Shown here piece after piece: positions 46,324-56,171 of a stretch of 64,000 nucleotides of DNA. The first letter of the stretch is position 1. Each line of letters opens with the position of its first letter. This stretch comes from Acidisoma cellulosilyticum (lineage in GTDB: Bacteria; Pseudomonadota; Alphaproteobacteria; Acetobacterales; Acetobacteraceae), in the NCBI RefSeq assembly GCF_020621385.1, contig NZ_JAESVA010000003.1:1-64000 (forward strand). Direction: 5' to 3'. Made by a program: the position numbers and the translations under genes. Under the pieces are notes generated by a model. That model saw only the letters and a program-made list of their open reading frames with translations. It was not told the DNA's origin and made no database searches.

Positions 46324-48924
46324 ATGCCCAAACGTTTGAGGCCGAGTTTCAGAAGCAACCGATCCCCTGAGCCGAGCGCAGAATCGGAGCCGAACCACAA
46401 GCCGCGCCCTGCGGCCGTGAGCCTTGGCGGTTTGTCGATCCGGGCAAAAATCCGAACGGGTGCCGCCACGATCGGGCGCCGCCTCAGGCAAGGGACCGGA
46501 ACCGAGCACCAGATCGTCATCAATCGTCTGGTTATCGGTTTTGGCGTCTTCTTCTACCTCGCCGGGGTGCGGCTCAGCGGAAACTCCGGCGAGGACGAAA
46601 TCGTTCTGCTGAGCAGCGCTTTCTACGCTTTGCTCGGTGTCGTCTTTTTCTGCGATCTCGTGATTCGCGCCTGCCCGTCGCGGGTGAGAATCATCCTGCA
46701 GCTGATCGCCGATACCGGCATGCTGTCTTTCGGATTGCATATCGGCGGGCGCGTGACAGCCCCCCTTTACCCGATCTATCTCTGGGCCGTCCTGGGCTAT
46801 GGCTTTCGGTTCGGCCTGACCTATTTGCGGGCAGCCATGGGCTGCGCCACGGTCGGTTTCGCGGTCTGCATCCTGTCCACAACCTATTGGCGGATGGACC
46901 CCTATCTTTCCGGGGGGCTTCTGGCCGGGCTCGTCGCGATCCCGCTTTATGCCGGATCCCTCATCCGCAGCCTGTCGGTCGCCAAATCGCAAGCCGAACA
47001 GGCAAGCCAGGCCAAGAGCCAGTTTCTGGCCAGTGTCAGCCATGAACTGCGCACGCCGCTGAATGCCGTCATCGGCATGAGCGACCTGCTATCGGAAACG
47101 CGGCTGGATCGTGAACAGCGGGAGATGGTGGGAACGACCGGTGCGGCCGCACGATCCCTGCTCGGCCTGATCGACGGTATCCTCGACTTTTCGCGCATTG
47201 AGGCCGGCCAGTTCCCCGGCCAGAATCAAACCTTTGACCTTCCCGAACTTCTCTATGAGATCGAGCGACTGGTCGCGGTTCCGGCAGCCAGCAAGGCGAT
47301 TGCCCTATCGACCTATATCGACCCGATGACCCCGGCCTGCCTGATCGGCGATCCGCGGCAGATCATGGATATCCTCCGCAATCTGGCGAGCAATGCGGTC
47401 AAGTTCACCGAATGCGGCGGGGTGCTGATCGCGGTCGATGTTCTGACCCGCAGCGACGCGGAGATCACTTTGGTCTTCGAGGTCATCGATACCGGCATCG
47501 GCATAGCGGCCGAGGCGCAGGGCCGGATTTTCGACAGTTTTGCCCAGGCGGACGCCACTATCCTGGACCGTTTCGGCGGCAGCGGGCTGGGCCTTGCGAT
47601 CGCGCGCAGCCTCGCCCGGCTGCATGGCGGCGAAATCACCTTGGAGAGCAGGCTTGGTGAGGGCAGTCGTTTTCGCCTGGAATTGCCGCTGGGCATCGCC
47701 AATGGTCCAGCGCCGCCCCTGCCCCCACTGCGTCTTGCCTTGCTGAGCGCTGATCCGCAGGCGACGGACGCTCTGTCGCAGCGGTTCAGGACGCAGGGCG
47801 TGGAATTGACCGCCATGCATGTGCCCCCCGATGACGAGGCGGCTTTGGCCGCCGTCATGATGCAGACCCAAGGGCTTCATGCGGTGCTGCTGGATACGGC
47901 GAGCCTGCCCGGCGTCAGCAGCTTTATCCGGGACATGCGGCCGGAGCTTGCTGACTTTGTGCCACCCGTCATTCTGCTGAATACGGATAGGCCTGTCCCC
48001 AGCCAATTTACGCGCGATCTGCGCCGCTTCTGCCTGTCCTACCTGCCACCGGAGCCCAGCGACGCCGAGATCGAGACGGTGCTGCGCGCGGCCGCCGCGC
48101 GACTGGACCCCGACACGGCCAAGCCGCTGGCCGGGCGGTCCCAAGGGCGCTCGCTCCATATCCTCATCGCAGACGACAACCGCATCAATCAGTCGGTGGT
48201 CGCCAAAATCCTTGAACGCGGCGGCCATAGCTTCAAGATCGTCAGCAATGGCGAACAGGCGCTGGACGCGATGGAGCGGGAGGAGTTTGCCCTGGTTCTG
48301 ATGGATGTGAACATGCCGGTGATGAACGGGTTGGAGGCGACGAAGCTCTACCGCTTTGCCACGGCGGGAGAACGGCATCTGCCGATCCTGGCGCTCACGG
48401 CCGATGCCACACCCGAGATGGCGGCGCGTTGCATCGAGTCGGGCATGGATCTTTGCATCGTCAAGCCGATCGAGGCCGGCCGCCTGTTGGATATCGTCGC
48501 CAATTTCAGCGATGCGGCAGGACTGCCAGCGCGCGCCGCCGGCCTTCCCGCCCCCGTCGCCGCCCAGGAACGCCCGGCCCAAACGTTAAGCCCGCGCATG
48601 CTGCGAGAGCTTGAGCTGCTGGGCGGCGCTGTCTTTGCGACCGAACTCGCTCATGAATTCATCGCCGATGCGGAAGCGCTGATGCTCTCGCTGCGGGTTG
48701 CGGCCCGCGCAGGCGACGGCGTTCTTTTTCAGGCGGAAGCCCATGCCTTGAGCAGTGCCGCCGCCAATATCGGCGCCGAAGCGGTCCACGCGCTCTGCCG
48801 CCAGTTCCGTCGGCTGAACCTCGCCGATCAGGCGGAATGTCAGCGCGCGTTATTGAACCTGGCCCAGGAGGTCGACCGGGTCGCGGAGGCCTTGCGGGCG
48901 AAATACGACGCTCCCAAAGTCTGA
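46324..48924 (+). CDS. rpfC: RpfC-like hybrid sensor kinase (TM-HisKA-HATPase-pseudoREC-REC-Hpt)
   Basis: 866 residues. About five membrane segments (65-215) resemble the DSF-sensing region of RpfC ([18 protein letters not shown]-like [18 protein letters not shown]). The kinase core has His240 in [18 protein letters not shown] (N box), DTGIGI and GSGLGLAI. Residues about 468-595 form a degenerate receiver that keeps one Asp (LLDTAS); a true receiver follows with Asp661 (LMDVNMP) and its Lys (VKPIE). The C-terminal Hpt has His807 in [13 protein letters not shown]. Xanthomonas RpfC has the same order but one receiver, so the extra pseudo-receiver is distinctive. It likely phosphorylates the preceding REC-EAL protein. 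Confidence 0.85.
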   Translation: MPKRLRPSFRSNRSPEPSAESEPNHKPRPAAVSLGGLSIRAKIRTGAATIGRRLRQGTGTEHQIVINRLVIGFGVFFYLAGVRLSGNSGEDEIVLLSSAFYALLGVVFFCDLVIRACPSRVRIILQLIADTGMLSFGLHIGGRVTAPLYPIYLWAVLGYGFRFGLTYLRAAMGCATVGFAVCILSTTYWRMDPYLSGGLLAGLVAIPLYAGSLIRSLSVAKSQAEQASQAKSQFLASVSHELRTPLNAVIGMSDLLSETRLDREQREMVGTTGAAARSLLGLIDGILDFSRIEAGQFPGQNQTFDLPELLYEIERLVAVPAASKAIALSTYIDPMTPACLIGDPRQIMDILRNLASNAVKFTECGGVLIAVDVLTRSDAEITLVFEVIDTGIGIAAEAQGRIFDSFAQADATILDRFGGSGLGLAIARSLARLHGGEITLESRLGEGSRFRLELPLGIANGPAPPLPPLRLALLSADPQATDALSQRFRTQGVELTAMHVPPDDEAALAAVMMQTQGLHAVLLDTASLPGVSSFIRDMRPELADFVPPVILLNTDRPVPSQFTRDLRRFCLSYLPPEPSDAEIETVLRAAAARLDPDTAKPLAGRSQGRSLHILIADDNRINQSVVAKILERGGHSFKIVSNGEQALDAMEREEFALVLMDVNMPVMNGLEATKLYRFATAGERHLPILALTADATPEMAARCIESGMDLCIVKPIEAGRLLDIVANFSDAAGLPARAAGLPAPVAAQERPAQTLSPRMLRELELLGGAVFATELAHEFIADAEALMLSLRVAARAGDGVLFQAEAHALSSAAANIGAEAVHALCRQFRRLNLADQAECQRALLNLAQEVDRVAEALRAKYDAPKV

Positions 48925-48978
48925 CCACACGCCGCGATCTCAGATCTTCACCCGGCCAAGGTCATGGCATCGCAGCTA

Positions 48979-49080
48979 GAGCAGATCACAGTCAGATGAC
49001 ATCATCTGACTGTGTGAAGATGCTCGCAAAAACAATAATCTAGAGCGGTATCTGTGAGCATAAGCGAGCAGGAAACGCTC
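48979..49080. repeat. Palindromic repeat element A, copy 2 (inverse orientation)
   Basis: Its reverse complement matches 5945-6045 over the full length, including the GAGCG...GCTC ends flanked by TA and the central TTATTGTTTTTGCGAGCATC. The inner stem reads CACAGTCAGATG/CATCTGACTGTG, whereas copy 1 has CCCGGCAGATG/CATCTGACCGGG, so paired bases changed together. It lies in the 269-bp gap (48925-49193) after the RpfC-like gene; the remainder of that gap is featureless. Confidence 0.75.
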
Positions 49081-49193
49081 TAGACAGCAGGTCCAAAACG
49101 CCGCCTAACATCTTGGTGATAGAGGAAAATATGTTTGCGGTTGAAAGCACGCCGGTTCGGCCGCACACCGGGCGGCCAGGGAAGCTCTGACGG

Positions 49194-50189
49194 ATGGTGA
49201 CAGAAAAGCTACAGCGGGAAATCCAGGAGAAAATGCGGACCCCGCCGGGTCGCGTGCTCCGTGCGACGACGCTTGCCATGGTTTCCGACTATATGTCCCT
49301 GAACGCGGCCGGCTGCGCCTTCTATGCGACGCTTGCCTTGTTTCCGGCCATGACCATGCTGATTTCCATCTATGGCATGGTCTTCGACCCCGTAACGGTG
49401 GAACCGCAGCTTGCCTATCTGCGGCAGATCATGCCGAGCGCCGCCTATCAGCTGCTGTCCGACCGGGTGCATGAACTGGTCAGCAACCACAGCGGGACGC
49501 TGACCATCAGCCTCGCCGTCAGCCTCATGATCGCCTTCTGGTCGGCTGCATCCGGCACCAAATCCCTGATCTGGGCGCTGAATTTCGCCTATCGCCGGAA
49601 AGAGACGCGGAGCGTCCTACAGTTCCAGGCGCTCGCGATGATGATGACCTTCGGCGCCATCCTGGCCGCCGTGCTTGGCATCGGCGTACTGGTCGGCCTG
49701 CCCACGGCATTTTCCGCGCTCGGCCTGTCCCGCTATACGGCGCAGCTGGCGCATCTATCGGGCATTGCCGGGCTATTCGCCTTCGTCCTCGGCATGCTGT
49801 CACTCTTCTACAAGATCGGGCCGGCACCGCATCCGGATGGGGTCGGGCCCGTGTTGCCCGGCGCATTGACCGCCGCCATTCTCTGGCTGCTGGTCTCAGG
49901 CATCTTCTCCTTTTACGTCAGCAATATCGCGAGCTACAGCGCCGCCTACGGCGCGCTGGGGGCGGCCGTCGGTGTCATGATGTGGTTCTGGGTGAGCGCC
50001 TATGCCGTGCTGTTCGGTGCCGAGCTGAACGCCCAGATCGACCGTGTGCGCAAACCGAACCGCCCCCGTGACGGCGGCTTGCGCACCCCTGCCGCGCACG
50101 AGCTTTTTGCGCCGGAAAACATCAGCCCCCCCGCGGACGAGGGCGCGGCGCCAGCCTCAATCGGCCGCGGCACCGATCCGCGCGACTGA
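49194..50189 (+). CDS. YihY/BrkB-family inner-membrane protein
   Basis: 331 residues with six hydrophobic segments and the family motifs YMSLNAAGCAFYATLALFPA near residue 32 and SAYAVLFGAELNAQIDR near the end of the last segment. YihY proteins are conserved inner-membrane proteins of uncertain function (formerly mislabelled RNase BN). The C-terminal 60 residues are charged and disordered. Its last 33 bases overlap, on the opposite strand, the 3' end of the large glycosyltransferase gene. Confidence 0.88.
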   Translation: MVTEKLQREIQEKMRTPPGRVLRATTLAMVSDYMSLNAAGCAFYATLALFPAMTMLISIYGMVFDPVTVEPQLAYLRQIMPSAAYQLLSDRVHELVSNHSGTLTISLAVSLMIAFWSAASGTKSLIWALNFAYRRKETRSVLQFQALAMMMTFGAILAAVLGIGVLVGLPTAFSALGLSRYTAQLAHLSGIAGLFAFVLGMLSLFYKIGPAPHPDGVGPVLPGALTAAILWLLVSGIFSFYVSNIASYSAAYGALGAAVGVMMWFWVSAYAVLFGAELNAQIDRVRKPNRPRDGGLRTPAAHELFAPENISPPADEGAAPASIGRGTDPRD

Positions 50190-53183
50190 GACAGGCTTAG
50201 CCGAACGGCTTTTCCTGCCCGGTTGCGCACGGGGTGCGACCTTGCCCGGACGCGGGCGCCCCAGACTGACCGGCACGACACGCGGCGCCAAGGATGGGCA
50301 TTCCGCCAGGCGCAGCTTGTGGTCCGCCCCATAGAGTTCCAGCAGCGGGCTGTAATAAGGGTCGCCGCCGGTCAACAAACCCTGCCAATCCCGCCGAAAA
50401 TTGGAATCATCCTGCGGATGTTTCAACTGCGCCTTGGCGATGCGGGTCACCGATTCGTGGTGAAAGAGCAAGGTCCGGCCGTCATAGATGAGTTTGTAGC
50501 CGGCTTGGCCGATGCGGAGGCAAAGATCGGTGTCGTTGAAGCCGACGGCATAGGCCTCATTGAAGCCGCCGATCTCGTCGAAGACCGACCGGCGCATCAT
50601 CATGCAGGCAGCCGTCACGGCCGAGAAATCCCGCACGGCGGTCAGGGAGGCATTATAGCCGAGATTGCGGCTGCCATCCTGGTTCCAGACGGGTTCGAAC
50701 CGCAGCGCATGATCGGCCAGACCATTGATGCCGACGATGACACCGGCATGCTGCATGCGCTTGTCGCTATACATCAACGCAGTACCCGTCGCCCCGATAT
50801 CGGGACGGGCTGCCAGCGACCGCATCCGCTCAAACCACCCGGCCTCTACCGCCTCGATGTCATTGTTCATGAAAAGAACGAAAGGCTCGTTCTGACCATG
50901 CGTGCGAATGGCGAGATTATTCATCCGCGCATAGTTGAACTTGCCCTGATACGGCATGACGGTGTGACGCTTCGCCAGCTGCGCCAGATATTTCTTGGAT
51001 TGCGCTTCCCGCGATTCATGGTCGATGACGACAAGCCTGTATTCGCTGGCCGGCACCGTCGCCTCGATCGACGAGATGCATTGGCGCAGCACGTCGATCC
51101 CATCCTTGGTGGGGATGACAATGAGCACGCGCCCGCCAGGGTCAGGCCAGGCGATCTCGAACTGGTTAAATTCATCCGCGGGCCTGGCCAAGGCCCCCGT
51201 TTTCAACCGATCGAGATGGCGCTGGATAGCGGCGGTCGTCGCCGCCATCACCTGGCCCTGCTTCTCGTGCCCTGTGCTAGTGGCGTGCGTTCGCCAGCGA
51301 TAGAGCACCCGCGGAATATGCGCGACGCGCTGACTTTCTTCGATGACACGCAGGATAAAATCGACATCGGCGGAAATAGCCAAGCTTGCGTCGAACCCGC
51401 CGATCCGTTGAGCAATCTCCGTCCGCACCGCGATCATATGCACGAGATAAGGATGGGACAAATAATAGTCATGAGAGAAGGCGGGTCTTGCCCGCACGTC
51501 CAACACGACGGAACTATCCTCGGCCGTCAAAGCCTCGTCGCTATAGATGAAATCGGCGCCGGTCTTGCGCGCGGCGGTTATGAGATGATGGACGGCATCC
51601 GGTTCCAACACATCATCATGATCCATCAGCGCGACATAGGGATAGCGCGCGGCCTGGATGCCGCGCGTCGTGGCGCCCGCGATCCCCTCGTTGCGCGGCG
51701 CGCGAAGAACGCGAATGCGCGGCTCGGTCTGCGCGAACCAGGCCAGCATGGCCGCGACATGCGGTTCCGTCGATGCATCATCAACACAGATGAGTTCCCA
51801 GGCGCCACACCATTGTTGACAGACGGACCGCAGCGCCTCCGTCAACCAATCCCGCCTTGTATTGTAGACCGGCATGATCAGCGAAATACCTGTGCCGTCC
51901 GCCTGTCGGTTCATCCGCTGACGCAGGCGCCCCAATACGCGCGGCGGAATGCCCCGATCCGGCGTCAGGTAGGTCAGGATATTGGGATTGATCCTGGGCT
52001 GCCTTGGACCGCCGTTCAGAATGACGCCACTATCCTTGATGCGCACCGTGATATCGCGGCCGAACAAGGTATGGAGCGGCTCCTCCAGAACAATCCTGTA
52101 GCCACAACGATCCGTGTAATAGCCGGCTTCCAGGACATCGCGGCGCAACCCGTTGGCAAGCGCGGTGCCGATCACCCGACCTTCGCATAACGCCTCCACG
52201 GTACAGGGCTTACCCGGCTTGCTGAGATCGATCACCCAACCGCAGGCCTGATTGCCGTCGATATTGTCGAAGATGCCGCGAATGGTCTCGGCCGCCTGAA
52301 CAACTTGCGGGCTGTGCACAAGGTGGGTTTTGGTACCAGCCAAGACGACAGAGACAATGTCGCCACGCACAAGCTTGCCGAGAATCGCCTTCTCGACGGT
52401 GAAGGCGCTGGAAAACTTCCCTTTGTGCGATTTCAGGTCCGGTCGCGATTCCCGCGCAAGGATGGTCGCGACCAGACGGTCGCCGACCAGAATATCGAGG
52501 CTGACCGGATGCTTTGGCCTTGCCAGGTCTATCGCCCAGCCGCGTATCTGATCCCCCGCGGCCTGGTCGACATAGCCGACGAAACCGACAGCCTCGGCTG
52601 ACACCGGAACGGGCTCGGCCATGCGGCGCCCGCCGACATAAAGCGTCAGTGGGTTTGCTTGATCATTAGGCAACAGCCGAAGCAGCGGCAATGATGCCGC
52701 ATAGCGCGTGCGGCTGCTTTCGCTGCGTTTGGCCGCTTCCAGCATGCCGCCCGCGACGGCCATGCCATGATCATCGACCAGAATAACGGCCAGTGCCGTG
52801 ACGGGACGCCCGGCCATGCTCACGGTCATGAGACATTCCCCGCGCCCGATCTCCGCCCGTTCGATCGACGGCGACAATATCTGCTCAAGCGACAAGGGCG
52901 CCGCGAGCACGCTTCTGTTTGTAGCCTGATCAACCAAGTCAATCGCAAGCGGCAAAAGACGGGGCGGAAGCGTGAAATGCAGCTCGGCCGATGGGCGACT
53001 GACCGATATCTGCGTCACGGCCTTGCCGTCCAGAAGCACAGTCAGAACGCCGGGGCCGAACAGGTCAGGCCCTTTTTTCTGCAGTTGAACGGTCTGGCGA
53101 TCGATGGTGATCGTGACCGAGCCGGATTGCGGCAGCGGCCCGCTTACACGAGTGGAACGAGACGGTCCTGTCTTCTGCACCAT
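50157..53183 (-). CDS. Large glycosyltransferase with two GT2 domains and duplicated N-terminal modules
   Basis: 1008 residues. Two GT-A fold family 2 domains are seen. The first begins ISLIMPVYNTRRDWLTEALRSV and has VDDAS and DHDDVLEPDAV. The second begins VLIVIPTKDGIDVL and has FMNNDIEAVEAGW and an acidic FNDTDLCLRI. The N-terminal half (about 1-420) contains at least two copies of a roughly 100-residue module: GYVDQAAGDQIRGWAIDL and NIDGNQACGWVIDLSKPGKP, each with a V.R.DL-type end. It probably builds a cell-surface polysaccharide. Start at 53183; the frame is open 18 codons further. Confidence 0.82.
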   Translation of the reverse strand: MVQKTGPSRSTRVSGPLPQSGSVTITIDRQTVQLQKKGPDLFGPGVLTVLLDGKAVTQISVSRPSAELHFTLPPRLLPLAIDLVDQATNRSVLAAPLSLEQILSPSIERAEIGRGECLMTVSMAGRPVTALAVILVDDHGMAVAGGMLEAAKRSESSRTRYAASLPLLRLLPNDQANPLTLYVGGRRMAEPVPVSAEAVGFVGYVDQAAGDQIRGWAIDLARPKHPVSLDILVGDRLVATILARESRPDLKSHKGKFSSAFTVEKAILGKLVRGDIVSVVLAGTKTHLVHSPQVVQAAETIRGIFDNIDGNQACGWVIDLSKPGKPCTVEALCEGRVIGTALANGLRRDVLEAGYYTDRCGYRIVLEEPLHTLFGRDITVRIKDSGVILNGGPRQPRINPNILTYLTPDRGIPPRVLGRLRQRMNRQADGTGISLIMPVYNTRRDWLTEALRSVCQQWCGAWELICVDDASTEPHVAAMLAWFAQTEPRIRVLRAPRNEGIAGATTRGIQAARYPYVALMDHDDVLEPDAVHHLITAARKTGADFIYSDEALTAEDSSVVLDVRARPAFSHDYYLSHPYLVHMIAVRTEIAQRIGGFDASLAISADVDFILRVIEESQRVAHIPRVLYRWRTHATSTGHEKQGQVMAATTAAIQRHLDRLKTGALARPADEFNQFEIAWPDPGGRVLIVIPTKDGIDVLRQCISSIEATVPASEYRLVVIDHESREAQSKKYLAQLAKRHTVMPYQGKFNYARMNNLAIRTHGQNEPFVLFMNNDIEAVEAGWFERMRSLAARPDIGATGTALMYSDKRMQHAGVIVGINGLADHALRFEPVWNQDGSRNLGYNASLTAVRDFSAVTAACMMMRRSVFDEIGGFNEAYAVGFNDTDLCLRIGQAGYKLIYDGRTLLFHHESVTRIAKAQLKHPQDDSNFRRDWQGLLTGGDPYYSPLLELYGADHKLRLAECPSLAPRVVPVSLGRPRPGKVAPRAQPGRKSRSAKPVSVARIGAAAD

Positions 53184-53350
53184 TGTGTCGCCCCTGCTCT
53201 CCCTCCCTGTATCGCTGGTCGGGCGGTCGCGGATCAACCCTTACCAGGACTTGTCCGGCAGGTTTTGATCATCCGCGTTCGGGGACCGGTGCAGACCCTG
53301 CGCATTCGCAAAGGGTCCGCACCTCAGGCTAAGCCTTGAGATCAGCCGGC

Positions 53351-53908
53351 TTAGCCGATACGGGTCAAGCGCCCGGTGTGACGGTCCATCGAGAAGCGGG
53401 CGATGACCGCGCCATCCGTCGTCGTATAGGCGAAGGTCACGGACCCATCGGCCGCGTCGGCGACATTCGCCACCTTCCAGCTATGGTTGCCATGGATCAG
53501 CAGAACGGCCGCCGCCAGGGTCTGGACATCGCTGTCGCTCAAATTCTTGTCCTTCTGATTGAAGAACAGCCCCCAGGTCTGGGCCATATGCCGCATGCGG
53601 TCCCAAGGACCATGCATGCCGGGATGCGGCCCCCAACCCATCATCGGGCCCGGCGGACGCATCCGGTCACCCGGACCACCCGGCGGGAAGCCACCCGGCG
53701 GCGGCGGCATGGGCTGATCGGCGCCCGGCATCATGGATGGCATGGGCGGTGCCGACGGTGCGGCATCGGCCAGAAGCGCGTCCACAGGCAAGGATGCCTG
53801 CGCAGTGACGCCCGCCTTGTCGTCAGACGGCAAGCCGCCAGCAAAACTCTGAACCGTGGCGCCGGCCAAAGCGATGGTAATGATTGCAGCCGTTGCGATG
53901 CGTCCCAT
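53351..53908 (-). CDS. Exported Pro/Met/Gly-rich protein divergent from a two-component system
   Basis: 185 residues: signal peptide (RIATAAIITIALAGATVQSFA), a Pro/Met/Gly-rich stretch (about 55-105) with MPSMMPG and MRPPGPMMGWGPHPGMHGPW, then a folded C-terminal domain ending in TFAYTTTDGAVIARFSMDRHTGRLTRIG. The Met/His-rich segment could bind copper or another metal, which is an inference. It is divergent from an OmpR-type regulator, whose likely target it is. Start at 53908; upstream the frame is open 27 codons. I do not recognise a named family. Confidence 0.65.
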   Translation of the reverse strand: MGRIATAAIITIALAGATVQSFAGGLPSDDKAGVTAQASLPVDALLADAAPSAPPMPSMMPGADQPMPPPPGGFPPGGPGDRMRPPGPMMGWGPHPGMHGPWDRMRHMAQTWGLFFNQKDKNLSDSDVQTLAAAVLLIHGNHSWKVANVADAADGSVTFAYTTTDGAVIARFSMDRHTGRLTRIG

Positions 53909-54041
53909 GGAACGATCCCTTTCCTGTCGAGAAGGCCAGCATCGCCGCCTTCTGTGACGGGCTTCCGACCGAAACGCGACAAAATGCAACAGAGCCAGGA
54001 AGTATCTGCACCTTCCGCCCAGACTCTCTTATGTTTTGATT

Positions 54042-54767
54042 ATGGATATACGCCCTCACCTTCTCGTCATCGACGACGATCACGAGATCCGTGACCTGCT
54101 GACGCGGTTCATGGAGAAGAACGGCTTTCGGATCACCGCCGTGCGCGACGCGCGCGAAGCACGGCGCGCCTGGACCCGAGGCGCCTTTCAGCTAGTCATC
54201 CTCGACCTCATGCTGCCCGGCGAAAGCGGTCTGGATCTGGCGCGCTGGCTGCGCGACCAGGAAGACGTCCCGATCGTCATGCTGAGCGCCATGGGCGAGG
54301 ATACGGACCGGATCATCGGGTTGGAACTCGGCGCCGACGACTACATTGCGAAGCCCTTCAACCCGCGCGAGCTTCTGGCCCGCATCCGTGCTATCATGCG
54401 TCGGGCCAGCGATACCCAGGAGACGGCCGGCAATAGCGACCGGACAGCGCGTCCCCTGCGTTTTGCCGGCTGGACTTTGGAACCGGCAAGGCGGCGGCTT
54501 CTCAATCCCGAAGGGGTTGAAGTGCCGCTGACCGGCGGTGAATACGATCTCCTCTTCGCGCTCCTGGAGCGTGCCAACCGGGTTTTGACACGAGACATGC
54601 TGCTCGATCTTCTTCGCGGCCGTCAGGCCGGACCTTTCGATCGCGCGATCGATGTCGCGGTCAGCCGGTTGCGGCGCAAGCTGGATGACCAGGGTCGCGG
54701 TGCTCAGTTGATCAAAACCGTCCGTGGCGGCGGCTATGTGCTGGCCGCGACCGTCGAACGCGCGTGA
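54042..54767 (+). CDS. OmpR/PhoB-family response regulator
   Basis: 241 residues: receiver with phospho-site Asp55 (VILDLMLPG), Lys in YIAKPF, and a winged-helix C-terminal domain (LTGGEYDLLFALLER, VLTRDMLLDLL, DRAIDVAVSRLRRKL, IKTVRGGGYVL). It is close in style to OmpR. Start at 54042 (a TTG two codons upstream is possible). Its TGA overlaps the GTG start of the kinase (GTGA at 54764-54767). Confidence 0.93.
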   Translation: MDIRPHLLVIDDDHEIRDLLTRFMEKNGFRITAVRDAREARRAWTRGAFQLVILDLMLPGESGLDLARWLRDQEDVPIVMLSAMGEDTDRIIGLELGADDYIAKPFNPRELLARIRAIMRRASDTQETAGNSDRTARPLRFAGWTLEPARRRLLNPEGVEVPLTGGEYDLLFALLERANRVLTRDMLLDLLRGRQAGPFDRAIDVAVSRLRRKLDDQGRGAQLIKTVRGGGYVLAATVERA

Positions 54768-56167
54768 GCGCATTCGGCCGAGTAGCGACCGAGGAACAGC
54801 CGGCGCAGCCTAAACGGTTCCGCATCCGGCTCTGGCCGCGCAGCCTCGCGGCCCGCACGGCCTTCGTGCTGATCGTGGGTCTGGTCGTCGTGCAGACCCT
54901 CGGCCTCGGCATCCACACGCTGGACCGCAACGACCTCGTGCGGCTGGCCGGGCTGCGCGTCTACAGCTTCCGCGTCATGAGCATGTATCGCGATCTGGTG
55001 GAGGTGCCGCCCGCGAAGCAGGACAGCCGTCTCAAGACCATTCCCCTGTCAAAAAATTTCTCAGCGCGGCTGACGGACAATGTCGACTCCGATTTCAGCA
55101 ATCTGCTGCCCACGCCACCGCCAGTGCGCCATGCGATTCTGCTCAATATGGATGGCTTCCCCATCCCGCCCGAACTGCGGCCGCAGCATTTTCGATTCGG
55201 CTTCGACCCCAGTTCGCGCCACGAATACACGGCCCTGCAAATGCCGAGCGGCCGTTGGCTGATCGTGACAAGCCGGCTGCCCCGGCCCGACTCGTTCCAG
55301 GGCACCGAATTTCTGTTCGCCTTCATCCTGATGACGGCGCTGGCCGCGGCAATGACCATCTGGGCCGTGCGGCGCCTGACCGCGCCGGTGCGGACCTTGG
55401 CTGCAGCCGCTGAAGCGCTGGGCCGGGACGTCAATGCCCCACCGCTGCCCGAAGACGGCCCGTCTGAGACGGCGGCGGCGGCGAAAGCCTTCAACACCAT
55501 GGCCGGGCGTATCCGGCGCTTCGTCGACGACCGCACCCTGCTACTGACGGCCATCGGCCATGATCTGCGCACGCCGATCACGCGCATGCGCCTGCGCGCC
55601 GAATTCATGGAAGATGACGAGCAGCGCGGCAAAATGCTGCAGGATCTGGATGAGATGGAGGCCATGGTCTCCGCCACCATCGCCTTCGGCCGCATCGCCA
55701 GCCCGAACGAGCCGGTCTCTCCCATCGACCTCGCCGAGTTGCTGCGCACGGTCCTGGATGAGGCCGGCGATGCCGCGCCGGATATCGCCGACCAGCTCCG
55801 CTACGAAGGCCCCGGCCATCTGACGGCCCGCGTGCGACCGCAGGCCTTCAAGCGGGCGCTGACGAATATCATCGGCAATGCCGTCAAATATGGCGGCTCG
55901 GCCTATGTGAAGCTGATCCCGCCGGCCCGCGAGGTGCGGCACCTCAAGATCGAAGTTCTGGATAAAGGCCCCGGCATCCCGCCCGAACATATGGAGCGCG
56001 TGATGCAGCCTTTCCAGCGGCTGGAGACCAGCCGGAATCGGGAGACCGGCGGCGTCGGCCTCGGCCTGCCCATCGCGCGCGATATCACCCGCGCCCATGG
56101 CGGTGACCTTACCCTTGCGAACAGGCCCGAAGGTGGCGCGCGCATTACCCTGACGCTGCCGGTCTGA
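54764..56167 (+). CDS. EnvZ-like sensor histidine kinase
   Basis: 467 residues starting at GTG. Two membrane segments (about 31-50 and 183-201) enclose a periplasmic sensor of about 130 residues; then HAMP (about 202-253), His266 in IGHDLRTPITRMRLR, and ATPase boxes NIIGNAVKYG, DKGPGIP and GVGLGLPIA. Paired with the OmpR-type regulator. The signal is unknown; the divergent Met/Pro-rich protein suggests an envelope or metal stress. The downstream GT4 gene begins 4 bp after its stop. Confidence 0.92.
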   Translation: MSAFGRVATEEQPAQPKRFRIRLWPRSLAARTAFVLIVGLVVVQTLGLGIHTLDRNDLVRLAGLRVYSFRVMSMYRDLVEVPPAKQDSRLKTIPLSKNFSARLTDNVDSDFSNLLPTPPPVRHAILLNMDGFPIPPELRPQHFRFGFDPSSRHEYTALQMPSGRWLIVTSRLPRPDSFQGTEFLFAFILMTALAAAMTIWAVRRLTAPVRTLAAAAEALGRDVNAPPLPEDGPSETAAAAKAFNTMAGRIRRFVDDRTLLLTAIGHDLRTPITRMRLRAEFMEDDEQRGKMLQDLDEMEAMVSATIAFGRIASPNEPVSPIDLAELLRTVLDEAGDAAPDIADQLRYEGPGHLTARVRPQAFKRALTNIIGNAVKYGGSAYVKLIPPAREVRHLKIEVLDKGPGIPPEHMERVMQPFQRLETSRNRETGGVGLGLPIARDITRAHGGDLTLANRPEGGARITLTLPV

Positions 56168-56171
56168 CGTC

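Noticed and set aside
50223-52190. 655-codon frame opposite the glycosyltransferase
   Set aside because: Antisense shadow without motifs.
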